From: Streptomyces sp. NBC_00285
GTDB taxonomy: Bacteria; Actinomycetota; Actinomycetes; Streptomycetales; Streptomycetaceae
DNA length: 64,000 nucleotides
Assembly (NCBI RefSeq): GCF_036174265.1
Contig: NZ_CP108055.1
Span: 3,782,001-3,846,000 of the forward strand
Direction: 5' to 3'
Notes under the pieces: model-generated
Databases searched by the model: none
Told to the model about the DNA's origin: nothing
The model's input: the letters and a program-made list of their open reading frames with translations, nothing else
Shown here: piece after piece, positions 1 to 7,479 of the stretch
Layout: each line of letters begins with the position of its first letter
Position numbering within the stretch: the first letter of the stretch is position 1
Program-made: the position numbers and the translations under genes

Positions 1-1061
1 ACCAGGACCTCCTGGACCGCTACGGCCGCGACAGCGCCAAGGGCGGTGACGGCTGCGACATCTGCAAGCCGGCGGTCGCCTCGATCATCGCCTCCCTCGC
101 CCCGACCATCGGCGCGAGCGGCTACGTCCTGGACGGCGAGCAGGCGGCGCTGCAGGAGACCAACGACCACTTCCTCGCCAACCTCCAGAAGAACGGCTCC
201 TATTCGGTCGTCCCGCGCATCCCCGGCGGTGAGATCACCCCCGAGGGCCTCATCGTGATCGGTGAGATCGCCCGCGACTTCGGCCTCTACACGAAGATCA
301 CCGGCGGCCAGCGGATCGACATGTTCGGCGCCCGCGTCGAACAACTCCCTCTGATCTGGACCCGGTTGGTGGACGCGGGCTTCGAGTCCGGCCACGCCTA
401 CGGCAAGTCCCTGCGGACGGTGAAGTCCTGCGTCGGCCAGACCTGGTGCCGCTACGGCGTCCAGGACTCGGTCCGCATGGCGATCGACCTGGAGCTGCGC
501 TATCGGGGGCTCAGGTCGCCGCACAAGCTCAAGTCGGCGGTGTCCGGCTGCGCCCGCGAGTGCGCCGAGGCCCAGTCGAAGGACTTCGGCATCATCGCCA
601 CCGCGAGCGGCTGGAACCTGTACGTGGGCGGCAACGGCGGCGCCACCCCGCGCCACGCGGACCTCCTCGCGCAGGACCTCTCCGACGCCGAACTGATCAG
701 GCTGATCGACCGGTTCCTGATGTTCTACATCCGCACCGCCGACCGCCTGGAGCGCACCTCGACCTGGCTGGAGCGCATCCCGGGCGGCCTGGACCACGTC
801 CGTGACGTGGTCGTGGAGGACTCCCTCGGCATCTGCGAGGAGCTGGAGTCCCTGATGACGGACCATGTCGCGCACTACGCCGACGAGTGGGCGACGACCA
901 TCAACGACCCCGAGAAGCTGGCCCGGTTCGTGTCCTTCGTGAACGCGCCGGACACCCCCGACCCGGTCGTCGGCTTCGTGCCCGAGCGCGACCAGATCAA
1001 GCCCGACCTGCCGCTGCTGACCATCGGCCACCGACCCCTGGAAGGAAGCGCCCAGCGATGA
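1..1061 (+). CDS. nirB: Assimilatory nitrite reductase large subunit, C-terminal part (partial at window edge)
   Basis: The open frame enters from the left edge (first full codon at 3) and gives the last 352 residues of NirB, which reduces nitrite to ammonium in the cytoplasm using NAD(P)H. A GCDICKP stretch near 52-72 is the second CxxC of the BFD-like [2Fe-2S] domain. The sulfite/nitrite reductase half-domain follows, with the paired motifs that hold the [4Fe-4S] cluster and siroheme: CVGQTWC (codons 429-449) and CAREC (549-563), that is CX5C and CX3C. The FAD and NAD domains lie upstream, outside the window. The stop overlaps the nirD start by four bases (ATGA), so the two are translated together. 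Family assignment is firm. Confidence 0.95.
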   Translation, partial: QDLLDRYGRDSAKGGDGCDICKPAVASIIASLAPTIGASGYVLDGEQAALQETNDHFLANLQKNGSYSVVPRIPGGEITPEGLIVIGEIARDFGLYTKITGGQRIDMFGARVEQLPLIWTRLVDAGFESGHAYGKSLRTVKSCVGQTWCRYGVQDSVRMAIDLELRYRGLRSPHKLKSAVSGCARECAEAQSKDFGIIATASGWNLYVGGNGGATPRHADLLAQDLSDAELIRLIDRFLMFYIRTADRLERTSTWLERIPGGLDHVRDVVVEDSLGICEELESLMTDHVAHYADEWATTINDPEKLARFVSFVNAPDTPDPVVGFVPERDQIKPDLPLLTIGHRPLEGSAQR

Positions 1062-1408
1062 CCCTGGCACCCGAGACGACCGACCTGAAGATCGAAATCC
1101 ACCTGGACGGCGACTGGTTCGCGGTCTGCGAACTGACCCGGCTGCTCCCCGGCCGGGGAGTGGCGGCCCTGCTGCCCGACGGCCGTCAGGCCGCCCTCTT
1201 CCGCGACCGCGCCGGCGCTCTGTACGCCATCGACAACCGCGATCCGTTCGGCGGCGCGGCGGTTCTCTCCCGCGGCCTGACCGGCAGCCACCAGGGTCGG
1301 CCGTTCGTCGCCTCGCCCCTGCTGAAGCAGCGGTTCGACCTGGCGACCGGGCAGTGCCTGGACGACGAGTCGGTGCGGGTGGCCACGTACGAGGTGCGGG
1401 CGGCATAA
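1058..1408 (+). CDS. nirD: Nitrite reductase small subunit NirD (Rieske-like fold)
   Basis: This 116-residue protein is the partner of NirB. It starts at the ATG overlapping the nirB stop (ATGA); a longer in-frame start upstream would lie inside nirB and is not credible. The middle (about residues 20-105) fits the Rieske-like fold of NirD, with the conserved pattern LFRDRAGALYAIDNRDPF. The CxH...CxxH ligands of true Rieske proteins are absent, as is usual for NirD, so it probably binds no cluster and has a structural role in the NADH-nitrite reductase complex. It is the last gene of the nir operon in this window. Confidence 0.93.
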   Translation: MTLAPETTDLKIEIHLDGDWFAVCELTRLLPGRGVAALLPDGRQAALFRDRAGALYAIDNRDPFGGAAVLSRGLTGSHQGRPFVASPLLKQRFDLATGQCLDDESVRVATYEVRAA

Positions 1409-1414
1409 CGAAGT

Positions 1415-1447
1415 TTCTTGACCGATCGTTCTCGATGGTCCTAGTCT
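1415..1447 (+). promoter_or_regulatory. Promoter of the TetR gene overlapped by an operator-like motif
   Basis: TTGACC (1418-1423) and TAGTCT (1442-1447) are separated by 18 bases and form a plausible sigma-70-type promoter. The -35 box lies inside the reverse complement of the motif GATCGGTCAAGAA (1415-1427). The same 13-mer occurs twice upstream of the dehydrogenase at 2142. The expected start of transcription, about seven bases after the -10 box, falls close to the GTG at 1455, suggesting a leaderless transcript. Confidence 0.55.
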
Positions 1448-1454
1448 CGTGCGC

Positions 1455-2039
1455 GTGGCCAGGACCAAGGAGTTCGATCCCGAGACCGCGCTGCAGGCAG
1501 CCCTGGAGCTGTTCTGGCGGCGCGGCTACGAGGCGACGTCGATGTCCGACCTGGTCGGGCATCTCGGCGTCGGCCGGGCCAGCATCTACGCGACCTTCGG
1601 CAGCAAGCACGAGCTGTACCTGAAGGCACTGGAGCGCTACGACCGGGCGGGGCTCCCGCCGATGCTGCGGGAGCTGTCCCAGCCGGGGCCCGCACTTCCG
1701 GCCGTACGGGCGGTCGTGCGGCGGTACGCCACGGAGGCCGCCGACGGGCAACTGCGCCTGAACGGCTGCATGGTCACCAACGCGGCGGTCGAACTGGCCC
1801 CCCACGACCCGGCCACGGCCCGCCGGGTCGAACGCAACTGGGACCAGTTGGAGACCATGCTGCACTCGGCGCTGGTCCGCGCACAGGCGCAGGGCGAGCT
1901 GTCCGCGGACCGCGACCCGCTCACCCTCGCCCGCATGCTGCTGGTGCTGCTGCAGGGACTGCGGGTCGTCGGCAGGGCGTCACCGGACCCGTCCAGGGTG
2001 CGGGACGCGGCAGAGCAGGCACTGGCGTTGCTCGACTGA
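1455..2039 (+). CDS. TetR-family transcriptional regulator
   Basis: A 194-residue regulator. The N-terminal helix-turn-helix spans about residues 8-50 (FWRRGYEATSMSDLVGHLGVGRASIYATFGSK, quoted in two parts: FWRRGYEATSMSDL and VGRASIYATFGSK). The C-terminal half is an all-helical ligand-binding domain with GCMVTNAAVELAPHDP, a pattern common in NemR-like TetR proteins. A GTG at 1449 is also possible, but it sits almost on the -10 box; the GTG at 1455 fits a leaderless start and gives the common beginning MARTKEFDP. Copies of one 13-bp motif in front of this gene and of the dehydrogenase at 2142 suggest that it represses both. The ligand is unknown. Confidence 0.88.
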   Translation: MARTKEFDPETALQAALELFWRRGYEATSMSDLVGHLGVGRASIYATFGSKHELYLKALERYDRAGLPPMLRELSQPGPALPAVRAVVRRYATEAADGQLRLNGCMVTNAAVELAPHDPATARRVERNWDQLETMLHSALVRAQAQGELSADRDPLTLARMLLVLLQGLRVVGRASPDPSRVRDAAEQALALLD

Positions 2040-2085
2040 ATCCACCAGGCGGGCGGCGCCTCTTTTTCTGCCGCCATACTGAACC

Positions 2086-2129
2086 GATCGGTCAAGAACC
2101 GGACGGCCGATAACCGGATCGGTCAAGAA
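2086..2129 (+). promoter_or_regulatory. Tandem operator-like repeats upstream of the dehydrogenase
   Basis: GATCGGTCAAGAA occurs at 2086-2098 and again at 2117-2129, 31 bp apart (about three helical turns). A third, inverted copy is at 1415-1427 in front of the TetR gene. The arrangement fits binding sites of the adjacent TetR regulator, but that is inference. A GGGGAG ribosome binding site for the next gene follows at 2133-2138. Confidence 0.6.
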
Positions 2130-2141
2130 TCAGGGGAGATC

Positions 2142-2912
2142 ATGACCACCACCACGCGCTTCGCCGGCAGGACCGCCCTCGTCACCGGAGCGGGGTCCGG
2201 GATCGGCCGTGACATCGCCCTGGCCTTCGCCGCGGAAGGGGCGCAGGTGGTCGTCGCGGGGCGCAGACGGGAGCCGTTGTCGGACACGGTCCGGCTGATC
2301 GAGGAGGTGGGCGGCAAGGCACTCGCGGTGACCGCCGACGTCTCGCGGGGCGCCGAGATCGAGGCGGTGATGGAGGCCGCGGTGGACCGTTTCGGCTCGC
2401 TGGACGTGGCCGTCAACAACGCGGGGGTGTTCCGGGGCGGGCAGCCGCTGGCCGACCTGTCGTCGGCGCACTGGCAGGAGCAGCTCGACATCAACCTCAC
2501 CGGGGTGTTCCTGGCCCTGCGGGCCGAGGTCCGCCGGATGCGCTCACAGTCCTCCGGCGGCGCCATCGTGAACATCGCCTCCAGCATCGGCGCCCACACC
2601 CGCCGCCCCGGCGCAGCCGCCTACGCGGCCACCAAGGCGGCCGTCTCCGCCCTCACCCGGGGTGCCGCCCTGGACCACATTCGCGACGGCGTCCGCATCA
2701 ACGCGGTCAGTCCCGGCCCGGTGGACACCCCGATGTCCCTGCGCCCAGGGGAGACGGATGCGGACCGCGCCGACCGTCTGCGGAGCGCGGTCCCGCTGGG
2801 CCGCGTCTCGTCCAGGTCCGAGATCGCCGCGGCCGTCCTGTACCTGGCCTCGGACGACGCATCCTCGGTGGTGGGCACGGACCTGGTGGTGGACAGCGGG
2901 GCGACGGCCTGA
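2142..2912 (+). CDS. SDR-family NAD(P)-dependent oxidoreductase
   Basis: A 256-residue classical short-chain dehydrogenase. The cofactor motif TGAGSGIG is at residues 15-22, NNAG at 92-95, the catalytic Ser at 147-148, and Tyr161/Lys165 in YAATK. The C-terminal motif PGPVDTPMS and the end VGTDLVVDSGATA are typical of the family. The ATG at 2142 has a GGGGAG ribosome binding site. The substrate cannot be read from the sequence. It lies 102 bp after the TetR gene and is preceded by two copies of the motif also found at the TetR promoter, so it is probably the main target of that regulator. Confidence 0.92.
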   Translation: MTTTTRFAGRTALVTGAGSGIGRDIALAFAAEGAQVVVAGRRREPLSDTVRLIEEVGGKALAVTADVSRGAEIEAVMEAAVDRFGSLDVAVNNAGVFRGGQPLADLSSAHWQEQLDINLTGVFLALRAEVRRMRSQSSGGAIVNIASSIGAHTRRPGAAAYAATKAAVSALTRGAALDHIRDGVRINAVSPGPVDTPMSLRPGETDADRADRLRSAVPLGRVSSRSEIAAAVLYLASDDASSVVGTDLVVDSGATA

Positions 2913-2918
2913 CGCCGG

Positions 2919-3845
2919 TCAGGTCTTCAGGGCGTCGTACGTCACCCCCGTGAGCTGCTCCGAGGCGGCCCAAAGGCGTTGGGACGCCTGGTCGTTGCGG
3001 GTCCACGGGGCCCGCCGGGAGGGGGCCGGCGAGCCGCGCCACCCTGCCAGGGACGGGCCGGTGAAGGAGTCGGGCAGTACGCCCGGGGCGGTGGCGGCGT
3101 AGAGGGTGGGCAGGGCACCGCCGTCGGCGGACTGGGCGAAGAAGCGGTTGCCGATCTCCATGAAGCGTCGCGTCGCCCTGCGGCCCGCCATCCTCGGGCC
3201 CGCGGTCTGGAGGTTGGTGGCCGCGTACCCGGGGTGCGCGGCCACCGCGGTCACGTCCGAGCCCCTGGCGGCCAGCCTGCGTGCCAGTTCGTGCACGAAG
3301 AGCAGATTGGCGGTCTTGGAGCGGGCATAAGCGACCCAACGGCGGTAACGGCGCTCGCTGTTGAGGTCGTCGATGTCGATGTTGGCCAGCGCGTGCGCCG
3401 CGCTGGAGACGGTGACGACGCGGGCGGCGGGTGTCGCGAGGAGCACCGGGAGCAGGAGGCCGGTCAGCGCGAAGTGGCCCAGGTGGTTCACGCCGAACTG
3501 CGTCTCGAAGCCGTCCGCCGTCATGCCGTAGGGCAGCGCCATCACGCCCGCATTGTTGACCAGCAGGTCGAGACGGTCGTAGGGATACGCCGTCGCGAAC
3601 TCCCGTACGGAGGCGAGGTCCCCGAGGTCCAGCCGGGCGAACTCCACGTCGGCGCCCGGGACTTCGCCGACGAGCCGGTCCCGGGCCTCGACACCGCGCG
3701 CCTCGCTGCGGCAGGCGAGCACCACGCGGGCGCCCCTGCGGGCGAGTTCCCGCGCGGTGACGTAGCCGATGCCGCTGTTGGCCCCGGTGACGACGGCCAC
3801 GCGCCCGCTCTGATCGGGGACGGCCTTCTCGTTCCAGCCGGACAT
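2919..3845 (-). CDS. SDR-family oxidoreductase (retinol-dehydrogenase-like)
   Basis: A 308-residue short-chain dehydrogenase on the minus strand, convergent with the previous gene (6 bp apart). TGANSGIG is at residues 20-27, LLVNNAG at 94-100, Ser148 in VTVSSAAH, and Tyr173/Lys177 in YARSK. The HLGHFALTGLLLP and AAHPGYAATNLQ patterns place it with the retinol dehydrogenase/WWOX-like group often annotated only as oxidoreductase. The frame stays open upstream to 4085, but the ATG at 3845 has a strong GGAGGGAG ribosome binding site and gives the normal family N-terminus. The substrate is unknown. Confidence 0.9.
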   Translation of the reverse strand: MSGWNEKAVPDQSGRVAVVTGANSGIGYVTARELARRGARVVLACRSEARGVEARDRLVGEVPGADVEFARLDLGDLASVREFATAYPYDRLDLLVNNAGVMALPYGMTADGFETQFGVNHLGHFALTGLLLPVLLATPAARVVTVSSAAHALANIDIDDLNSERRYRRWVAYARSKTANLLFVHELARRLAARGSDVTAVAAHPGYAATNLQTAGPRMAGRRATRRFMEIGNRFFAQSADGGALPTLYAATAPGVLPDSFTGPSLAGWRGSPAPSRRAPWTRNDQASQRLWAASEQLTGVTYDALKT

Positions 3846-3924
3846 GCCGAGCTCCCTCCGCAGGGTCGGAGCCCAGCCTACGAGCGGGGAGCGCGGCGCG
3901 TAATCGTCCGCAGGGGCGCACGCG

Positions 3925-4203
3925 GTGACGGGGGCCGTGACGGCCACGACCACGGCCACGCCGACGGCGGAGCCGGAACCGGCGCCCACCGTGACCGCGA
4001 CGACGACGGTCAAGGTGACCAGGACGGTCACGGCGCAGGCCGAGGCGGGCGCCGGCTCGGGGTCGGACACCGGCTCCGACAGCACCTACTACGCCAACTG
4101 CTCCGAGGCCCGCGCCGCCGGTGCGGCACCAATTCATCGCGGTGAGCCGGGGTACGCCTCGCACCTGGACCGGGACAACGACGGCGTGGCCTGCGACAGC
4201 TGA
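3925..4203 (+). CDS. Excalibur calcium-binding domain protein, apparently N-terminally truncated
   Basis: The last 40 residues form an Excalibur domain: YYANCSEARAAGAAP followed by the calcium loop DRDNDGVACDS, preceded by a T/V/A-rich linker. Proteins of this type are normally exported and have a signal peptide or membrane helix; none is present here. A stop codon at 3901-3903 closes the frame, and the only start before the linker is the GTG at 3925, which lacks a convincing ribosome binding site. The gene may be a remnant that lost its N-terminus, or a short product from a non-obvious start. A strong terminator follows. Confidence 0.55.
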   Translation: MTGAVTATTTATPTAEPEPAPTVTATTTVKVTRTVTAQAEAGAGSGSDTGSDSTYYANCSEARAAGAAPIHRGEPGYASHLDRDNDGVACDS

Positions 4204-4217
4204 CCCGGGGGCGGGGT

Positions 4218-4263
4218 CGACGGGAGGGCGGTACCCCCGCACAAGGGTGCCGCCCTCCCGTCG
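4218..4263. terminator. Bidirectional terminator hairpin
   Basis: A 19-bp stem (4218-4236 with 4245-4263, one G-T type mismatch) encloses an 8-base loop. It lies between the rightward Excalibur gene and the leftward pyruvate phosphate dikinase gene, which converge on it, so it can end transcription from both sides. No long T run follows, as is usual in Streptomyces. Confidence 0.75.
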
Positions 4264-4339
4264 TGGTCCGGAGCCGCCGCCCGTCGGTTGAGGGTCGGGG
4301 ACGGGCGGCGGATCCGGGGTCTGAGGGGCCGCCGGTGGC

Positions 4340-7060
4340 CTACCGGTGGTCGCTGCCGTTCGCCGTGATCGCCGCGCGGCCGGCCTCCAGGCGGGCGACC
4401 GGGATGCGGAACGGTGAGCAGGAGACGTAGTCCAGACCCACCTCGTGGAAGAAGTGGACCGACTCCGGGTCGCCGCCGTGCTCGCCGCAGACGCCGAGCT
4501 TGAGATCGGGGCGGGTCTTTCGGCCCGCCTCCGCGGCGAGCTTCACCAGGGAGCCCACGCCGTCCCTGTCGATCGTCTCGAACGGCGAGACCCCGAAGAT
4601 GCCCTTCTCCAGGTAGGCCGTGAAGAAGCTCGCCTCCACGTCGTCCCGGCTGAAGCCCCACACCGTCTGGGTGAGGTCGTTCGTGCCGAAGGAGAAGAAC
4701 TCCGCCGCCTCCGCGATCTGACCGGCGGTCAGCGCGGCGCGCGGGAGCTCGATCATCGTGCCGATGGCCAGCTTGAGTTCGGTGTCCGTGGCGGCCTCGA
4801 CCTCGGCCACCACCTGGTCTGCCTCCTCGCGGACGATCTCCAGCTCCTGGACCGTGCCCACCAGCGGGATCATGATCTCCGCGCGCGGGTCGCCCTTGGC
4901 GGCCTTGCGTTCGGCCACGGCCTCGGCGATCGCCCGCACCTGCATGGTGAACAGACCGGGGATGACCAGGCCGAGGCGTACGCCCCGCAGGCCCAGCATC
5001 GGGTTCTGCTCGTGCAGGCGGTGTACGGCCTGCAGCAGCCGCAGCTCGTTCTCGTGCGGCTCCTGGCGGGACTCCGCGAGTGCCACGCGGACCGACAGCT
5101 CGGTGATGTCGGGGAGGAACTCGTGCAGCGGCGGGTCTAGGAGCCGGATCGTCACCGGCAGCCCGTCCATCGCCGAGAACAGCTCCACGAAGTCCTTCTT
5201 CTGGAGCGGGAGCAGCGCCTTCAGCGACTCCTCGCGCTCGGTCTCCGTGTCGGCCAGGATGAGGCGCTCGACCAGCTCACGGCGGTCGCCGAGGAACATG
5301 TGCTCGGTACGGCACAGGCCGATGCCCTGGGCGCCGAAGCGGCGGGCGCGCAGCGCGTCCTCGGCGTTGTCCGCGTTGGCACGCACCCGCAGCCGGCGCT
5401 TGCGGTCCGCGAACGCCATGATCCGGTGCACGGCCTCGACCAGTTCGTCGGCGTCGTTGGCGCCCGCGTGCATCCGGCCCTCGAAGTACTCGACGACCGG
5501 CGACGGCACGACCGGGACCTCGCCCAGGTAGACCTTGCCGCTGGAGCCGTCGATGGAGATCAGGTCGCCCTCCTCGACGACGTGTCCGCCCGGGACCGTC
5601 ATCCGGCGCCGCTTGGTGTCGACCTCCAGCTCCTCCGCGCCGCAGACACAGGTCTTGCCCATGCCGCGCGCGACCACGGCCGCGTGGGAGGTCTTGCCGC
5701 CGCGGGAGGTCAGGATGCCCTCGGCCGCGATCATGCCGTCGAGGTCGTCGGGGTTGGTCTCCCGGCGGACCAGGATGACCTTCTCGCCCGAACGCGACCA
5801 CTTGACGGCGGTGTAGGAGTCGAAGACGGCCTTGCCGACGGCCGCGCCCGGCGAGGCCGCGATGCCCCGGCCGACCTGTGCGACCTTGGTGTCCTCGTCG
5901 AAGCGCGGGAACATCAGCTGGGCCAGCTGGGCGCCGGTGACGCGCTGGAGCGCCTCGGCCTCGTCGATGAGGCCCTGGTCGACGAGCTGGGTGGCGATGC
6001 GGAAGGCCGCGCCCGCCGTGCGCTTGCCGACCCGGGTCTGGAGCATCCACAGCTGACCGCGCTCGATGGTGAACTCGATGTCGCAGAGGTCCTTGTAGTG
6101 GTTCTCCAGGGTCTTCATGATCTGCATGAGCTGGTCGTACGACTTCTTGTCGATCGACTCCAGCTCCGCGAGCGGGACGGTGTTGCGGATGCCCGCGACG
6201 ACGTCCTCGCCCTGGGCGTTCTGGAGGTAGTCGCCGTAGACGCCCTGGTGACCCGAGGCGGGGTCGCGGGTGAAGGCGACGCCGGTGCCCGAGTCCGGGC
6301 CGAGGTTGCCGAAGACCATCGAGCAGACGTTGACGGCCGTGCCGAGGTCGCCGGGGATGCGTTCCTGGCGGCGGTAGAGCTTGGCCCGGTCGGTGTTCCA
6401 GGAGTCGAAGACCGCGTGGATGGCGAGGTCCATCTGCTCGCGCGCGTCCTGCGGGAAGTCCCGGCCGGCCTCCTTCTTGACGATCTTCTTGAAGGTGGTG
6501 ACCAGCTTCTTGAGTTCGGCGGCCTCCAGGTCGGTGTCGACCGTGACCTTCTTGGCCTCCTTGGCCTTCTCGAGCGCCTCCTCGAAGAGGTCGCCGTCGA
6601 CGCCGAGGACGGTCTTGCCGAACATCTGGATGAGCCGTCGGTAGGAGTCCCAGGCGAAGCGGTCGTCGCCGGCCTGCTTGGCGAGACCCTGGACCGACTT
6701 GTCGGAGAGGCCGATGTTCAGGACCGTGTCCATCATGCCGGGCATGGAGAACTTCGCGCCGGAGCGGACCGAGACGAGCAGCGGGTCGTCGGCCTGGCCG
6801 AGCTTCTTGGCCATGCGCTGCTCCAGCGCGTCGAGGTGCGCACTCACCTCGTCACGCAGTGCCGCGGGTTCGTCGCCGCTGTCCAGGTAGACCTTGCAGG
6901 CGTCCGTCGTGATGGTGAATCCGGGGGGAACGGGGAGTCCCAGGTTGGTCATCTCGGCGAGGTTCGCGCCCTTGCCACCCAGGAGGTCCTTGAGGTCCTT
7001 GTTTCCCTCGGTGAAGTCATAGACGAACTTGGCTACGTGGGGTTCTTTGTTTTCCGACAC
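4340..7060 (-). CDS. ppdK: Pyruvate, phosphate dikinase
   Basis: A 906-residue enzyme that interconverts pyruvate, ATP and phosphate with phosphoenolpyruvate, AMP and pyrophosphate. Domains in order: N-terminal nucleotide-binding domain (GGKGANLAEM near residue 30), the swivelling phosphohistidine domain with His459 in GGKTSHAAVVARG, and the C-terminal PEP/pyruvate TIM barrel with the catalytic Cys858 in GVCGEHGGDP. All key residues are present and the length is normal. The frame could extend to 7153, but the GTG at 7060 has a GAGGGAG ribosome binding site and gives the usual start MSENKEPHVAKFVYDF. It is probably monocistronic, with an intergenic region of over 400 bp upstream and a strong terminator after it. 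Confidence 0.96.
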   Translation of the reverse strand: MSENKEPHVAKFVYDFTEGNKDLKDLLGGKGANLAEMTNLGLPVPPGFTITTDACKVYLDSGDEPAALRDEVSAHLDALEQRMAKKLGQADDPLLVSVRSGAKFSMPGMMDTVLNIGLSDKSVQGLAKQAGDDRFAWDSYRRLIQMFGKTVLGVDGDLFEEALEKAKEAKKVTVDTDLEAAELKKLVTTFKKIVKKEAGRDFPQDAREQMDLAIHAVFDSWNTDRAKLYRRQERIPGDLGTAVNVCSMVFGNLGPDSGTGVAFTRDPASGHQGVYGDYLQNAQGEDVVAGIRNTVPLAELESIDKKSYDQLMQIMKTLENHYKDLCDIEFTIERGQLWMLQTRVGKRTAGAAFRIATQLVDQGLIDEAEALQRVTGAQLAQLMFPRFDEDTKVAQVGRGIAASPGAAVGKAVFDSYTAVKWSRSGEKVILVRRETNPDDLDGMIAAEGILTSRGGKTSHAAVVARGMGKTCVCGAEELEVDTKRRRMTVPGGHVVEEGDLISIDGSSGKVYLGEVPVVPSPVVEYFEGRMHAGANDADELVEAVHRIMAFADRKRRLRVRANADNAEDALRARRFGAQGIGLCRTEHMFLGDRRELVERLILADTETEREESLKALLPLQKKDFVELFSAMDGLPVTIRLLDPPLHEFLPDITELSVRVALAESRQEPHENELRLLQAVHRLHEQNPMLGLRGVRLGLVIPGLFTMQVRAIAEAVAERKAAKGDPRAEIMIPLVGTVQELEIVREEADQVVAEVEAATDTELKLAIGTMIELPRAALTAGQIAEAAEFFSFGTNDLTQTVWGFSRDDVEASFFTAYLEKGIFGVSPFETIDRDGVGSLVKLAAEAGRKTRPDLKLGVCGEHGGDPESVHFFHEVGLDYVSCSPFRIPVARLEAGRAAITANGSDHR

Positions 7061-7479
7061 GGGTCTCGACTCCCTCGAGGACGCGGTGGCTGCCCTGACG
7101 GCCAGGAACATACCCAGATCGAAGGCGTCTGGGTACGTCTGCTCGGGCGTCATACGCCCGTAACCAGCCGTCTGCCAGCGGATCGAAAGTCAAAGCTTGG
7201 CAAGCGACAGGCGCCCGATGTTTTCACTTCTTGAACACGGCAACCCCCGTAGACCCCTCCAACCCGCTCATCTGAGCCCTCATTTGCACGCTTGATTTCG
7301 ATCGATGAACGATCAAGGGGTGGCACTGAGTGCCACCCCTTGGAGAAGTACAGTCGTCCATGATCCGCTCATCAGAGCGCAACGCTACTCAAAGGTGGCG
7401 AGAATCACGCTGCCACAGGCACCGGGATTTCACCATGCGGACGGGCGTCCGGACCCGGACGGGGACGGAAACGCCGACG
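7061..7479. other. Intergenic region between ppdK and the ROK regulator
   Basis: No convincing gene is seen in these 419 bp; the open frames here lack codon bias and ribosome binding sites. The region must hold the ppdK promoter on the minus strand. Its clearest structure is the 12-bp inverted repeat at 7315-7341, described separately. The sequence around 7195-7320 is visibly richer in A and T than the flanking genes, as expected of a regulatory region. Confidence 0.6.
7315..7341. promoter_or_regulatory. Perfect 12-bp inverted repeat with 3-base spacer
   Basis: AAGGGGTGGCAC, TGA, GTGCCACCCCTT form a perfect palindrome about 255 bp upstream of ppdK and 139 bp downstream of the ROK gene. It could be an operator or, on the minus strand, a terminator for the ROK gene; no T run follows on either strand. 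It resembles a CIRCE half-site (GCACTC) only superficially, because the 9-base spacer is missing. Confidence 0.5.

Noticed and set aside
3846..4085. N-terminal extension of the minus-strand dehydrogenase to 4085
   Set aside because: The extension is A/V/T-rich, lies antisense to the Excalibur gene, and the ATG at 3845 has a strong ribosome binding site and normal SDR start.
5300..7234. A 644-codon open frame antisense to ppdK
   Set aside because: Composition (L/V/D/G/A-rich) is that of a reverse-complement shadow; no domain pattern and no ribosome binding site.
7315..7341. CIRCE (HrcA) heat-shock operator
   Set aside because: The GCACT half-site is shared, but the 9-base spacer and chaperone gene are missing.
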